Assembly (NCBI GenBank): GCA_043775075.1
Contig: JAYVSS010000042.1
Span: forward strand, 1 to 6,652
From: JANLQX01 sp043775075
GTDB lineage: Bacteria; Actinomycetota; Acidimicrobiia; Acidimicrobiales; JANYDT01
Direction of reading: 5' to 3'
DNA length: 6,652 nucleotides
Shown here: piece after piece, positions 5,835 through 6,652 of the stretch
Position numbering within the stretch: the stretch's first letter is position 1
Layout: each line of letters begins with the position of its first letter
The notes under the pieces: model-generated
What the model was told of the DNA's origin: nothing
The model's input: only the letters and a program-made list of their open reading frames with translations
The model's database searches: none
Position numbers and translations under genes: made by a program

Positions 5835-6446
5835 TTAGGGACGCTCTCCGAACTGCGGGTTCTCGGTGCGGGTGCGTTTCAGTTCCCAGAACGAGTCGAT
5901 GCCGGCGGTAAGCATGATTCCGTCCCACAACTTCAGACCGTCCGCGTGGCTGAGGCGACGGCTGATCACGGGACCGAAGAAACCCACCTTCGAGCCGACT
6001 TCGTTGATGAAGCTGAGGATCGGTGTGCCCACGTCCTGACCTGTCAGGGCGAGACCGTCATCCATCTGTGCGCGTATTATTTTGTCCCACGATTCGTCGG
6101 TCTCGGCCGCCGCGTGCGAGGCATCGACACCCGCCTCCGTCAACGCTTCCACGACGTTGAATTCCAGGTTCTGATCGTGGTGAATGCGACGCCCGTACGC
6201 GGTGTACAGCGCCCCGAGCGCACCATCTCCTTCGGCGGCGCGCACCGACTCAAGTACGCGCAGGAGCTGATGCGTTCGCAGGGCCTTGGCGTACCACGGC
6301 GAATCGGGTTGCACGTCGTTCTTCAGCAGCAGACTGATCGAACGCCAGTGAATAGTGAGGTTGCGGTCTGATGCGATGTCGACGGCCCAACGGGACGTCA
6401 CCCAGCACCACGGTCAAATGGGGTCAATCCAGAAGTCAAGGTCCAT
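5835..6446 (-). CDS. Rv2466c-family DsbA-fold oxidoreductase with in-frame UGA at the catalytic Cys position (predicted selenoprotein)
   Basis: The full frame, reading the TGA at 6416-6414 as selenocysteine, encodes 203 residues from ATG at 6446. It belongs to the mycothiol-dependent nitroreductase/oxidoreductase family of Mycobacterium Rv2466c (thioredoxin/DsbA fold, cytoplasmic). The N-terminus DFWIDPI-U-PWCWVTSRW (4-20) matches the family motif DFWFDPxCPWxWxTSRW, with U at residue 11 and the resolving C14 kept. Other marks are the cis-proline segment DVGTPI (138-143), FFGPVISR (156-163) and ELKRTRTENPQF (188-199). All are intact after the TGA, so the gene is not decaying. Known relatives reduce disulfides, peroxides or nitro compounds with mycothiol; selenium at the nucleophile would raise reactivity. 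A GTG at 6401 lets gene callers report a 188-residue protein lacking the active site. A nonsense mutation or sequencing error (TGC/TGT to TGA) is the alternative. There is no ribosome site before the ATG. trmB follows after 11 bases. Confidence 0.82.
6380..6400 (-). promoter_or_regulatory. candidate bacterial SECIS hairpin
   Basis: On the minus strand, 14 to 34 bases after the UGA, the RNA can fold as (U)GACG-U-CCC-GUU-GGG-C-CGUC(G). This gives four lower pairs plus a U-G wobble, a U/C mismatch, three upper C-G pairs and a GUU loop. The loop starts 23 bases after UGA, and its first base is G. Bacterial SECIS elements lie inside the coding region directly after UGA, with a small loop that has G near its 5' side, and E. 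coli fdhF also has an unpaired U in the stem. The fit is by hand; an alternative GGG/CCC hairpin with loop UGACGU is possible. Confidence 0.6.
6414..6416 (-). other. UGA predicted to be decoded as selenocysteine
   Basis: Codon 11 of the Rv2466c-family gene is TGA, read on the minus strand as ATT TGA CCG TGG TGC TGG. Relatives have Cys here as the attacking residue of the CxxC motif. It is the only in-frame stop in 203 codons, and it falls on the one residue where Sec for Cys exchange is functionally favoured. Confidence 0.8.
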
Positions 6447-6525
6447 GCAGTGGATCGTAGGGCACTGATGATTGATAAGTGGTCACCAAATGCAGGCGCC
6501 GTTTTCACGCGGCAAGCTGGCGACC
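6447..6525. promoter_or_regulatory. divergent intergenic region between selenoprotein and exonuclease-like gene
   Basis: About 80 bases separate the selenoprotein ATG from the first duplicated ATG. It holds the TACGAT element for the minus-strand gene. For the plus strand there is a TTGATA (6472-6477), but no suitably spaced -10 follows. No terminator or RNA gene is visible. Confidence 0.4.
6454..6459 (-). promoter_or_regulatory. candidate -10 element for the selenoprotein gene
   Basis: TACGAT on the minus strand fits TANNNT and ends 7 bases before the ATG at 6446. Transcription would begin at or one base before the ATG, giving a leaderless mRNA. This agrees with the missing Shine-Dalgarno sequence. 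No clear -35 box is visible. Confidence 0.4.
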
Positions 6526-6619
6526 ATGAGAGTGCACCTCGTCGACGGAACGTATGAACTCTTCGCGGCAAGCTCACGTCCATGAGAGTGCACCTCGTCG
6601 ACGGAACGTATGAACTCTT
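6508..6619 (+). repeat. two-copy 56-bp tandem duplication over the start of the exonuclease-like gene
   Basis: Copy 1 spans 6508-6563 and copy 2 spans 6564-6619. Each begins CGCGGCAAGCT, has five bases that vary (GGCGA versus CACGT), then 40 identical bases from CCATGAGAGTG to GAACTCTT. Only three of 56 positions differ. The unit includes the gene's ATG and first 38 coding bases. Because 56 is not a multiple of three, the upstream copy is out of frame with the gene. Confidence 0.9.
6526..6585 (+). other. mini-ORF from the duplicated start, overlapping the exonuclease start
   Basis: The ATG in copy 1 of the tandem repeat reads MRVHLVDGTYELF like the downstream gene, then runs into AASSRP and a TGA at 6583-6585. 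That stop overlaps the downstream ATG (6582-6584) as ATGA. The 19-residue product has no likely function by itself. It is either a dead duplicate start or an upstream ORF that couples translation to the true gene. Confidence 0.5.
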
Positions 6620-6652
6620 TCGCTACTTCTTTGCGCTCCCGTCCCACCTCAC
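6582..6652 (+). CDS. 5'-3' exonuclease / flap endonuclease-like protein (N-terminus only)
   Basis: The last 71 bases encode MRVHLVDGTYELFRYFFALPS followed by HL at the window edge. LVDGTYELFR with an aromatic stretch after it resembles the N-terminus of stand-alone actinobacterial 5'-3' exonuclease (PolA exonuclease-like, PIN-fold) proteins, where the Asp of LVDG is a metal ligand and the following helix contacts DNA. Such enzymes cut 5' flaps during replication and repair. With 23 residues the call is tentative. The ATG at 6582 is chosen because this copy continues in frame, while the copy at 6526 stops. No ribosome site is evident. It is divergent from the selenoprotein gene. Confidence 0.55.
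   Translation, partial: MRVHLVDGTYELFRYFFALPSHL

Noticed and set aside
5835..6401. 188-residue protein beginning at the GTG at 6401
   Set aside because: This start falls inside the conserved motif, after the CPWC-type centre. The frame upstream to ATG 6446 encodes the missing family N-terminus with a single TGA, so the short form is an annotation artefact.
6399..6446. Pseudogene by nonsense mutation
   Set aside because: Possible, since TGC or TGT to TGA is one change. However, the stop hits the one residue typical for Sec exchange, a suitable hairpin follows, and all downstream family motifs are intact. Kept as the alternative.
6508..6619. CRISPR or other repeat array
   Set aside because: Only two directly adjacent copies with no spacers, and the repeat contains coding sequence of the neighbouring gene.

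Overview
The window looks like a piece of a GC-rich actinobacterial chromosome. The best support is a protein of the mycothiol-dependent Rv2466c family (mycothiol is an actinobacterial thiol) and a mycobacterial FadA4-like thiolase. The antiporter, thiolase, crotonyl-CoA carboxylase/reductase and 5'-3' exonuclease-like N-terminus would fit an Acidimicrobiia-type lineage, but that finer placement is inference. No rRNA, tRNA, CRISPR array or insertion sequence was seen. Coding density is high, and no gene-free stretch exceeds about 140 bases.

Left part, minus strand: a small single-domain winged-helix DNA-binding protein (1825 to 1583) is followed after 56 bases by a CPA2-type cation/proton antiporter (1526 to beyond base 1). 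The antiporter carries a C-terminal tail resembling the middle of GlnD (PII uridylyltransferase) and is cut by the window edge.

Centre: an acetyl-CoA acetyltransferase (3142 to 1958, minus) is divergent from a plus-strand pair, crotonyl-CoA carboxylase/reductase (3283-4641) and methylmalonyl/ethylmalonyl-CoA epimerase (4638-5063), which overlap by ATGA. Together they form part of the ethylmalonyl-CoA pathway: acetoacetyl-CoA formation, reductive carboxylation of crotonyl-CoA, and epimerisation of the alkylmalonyl-CoA. A perfect 9-bp inverted repeat ends at the base before the reductase ATG and overlaps a TANNNT -10 element placed for a leaderless transcript.

Right part, minus strand: a DsbA-fold Rv2466c-family oxidoreductase (6446 to 5835) is followed 11 bases later by trmB (tRNA m7G46 methyltransferase, about 5823 to 5098). 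The oxidoreductase gene has an in-frame TGA exactly where the catalytic cysteine of the CPWC motif belongs, so it reads DPI-U-PWCW. A hairpin with G first in its loop lies about 23 bases after the TGA. The best reading is a selenoprotein with a bacterial SECIS element, which an ordinary gene caller would truncate to begin after the active site. This is the most notable discovery of the window.

Right edge, plus strand: the start of a gene resembling 5'-3' exonuclease/flap endonuclease proteins (6582 onward). Its first 38 coding bases and start region are tandemly duplicated with a 56-bp period. The upstream copy is out of frame and makes a 19-codon mini-ORF whose TGA overlaps the real ATG.
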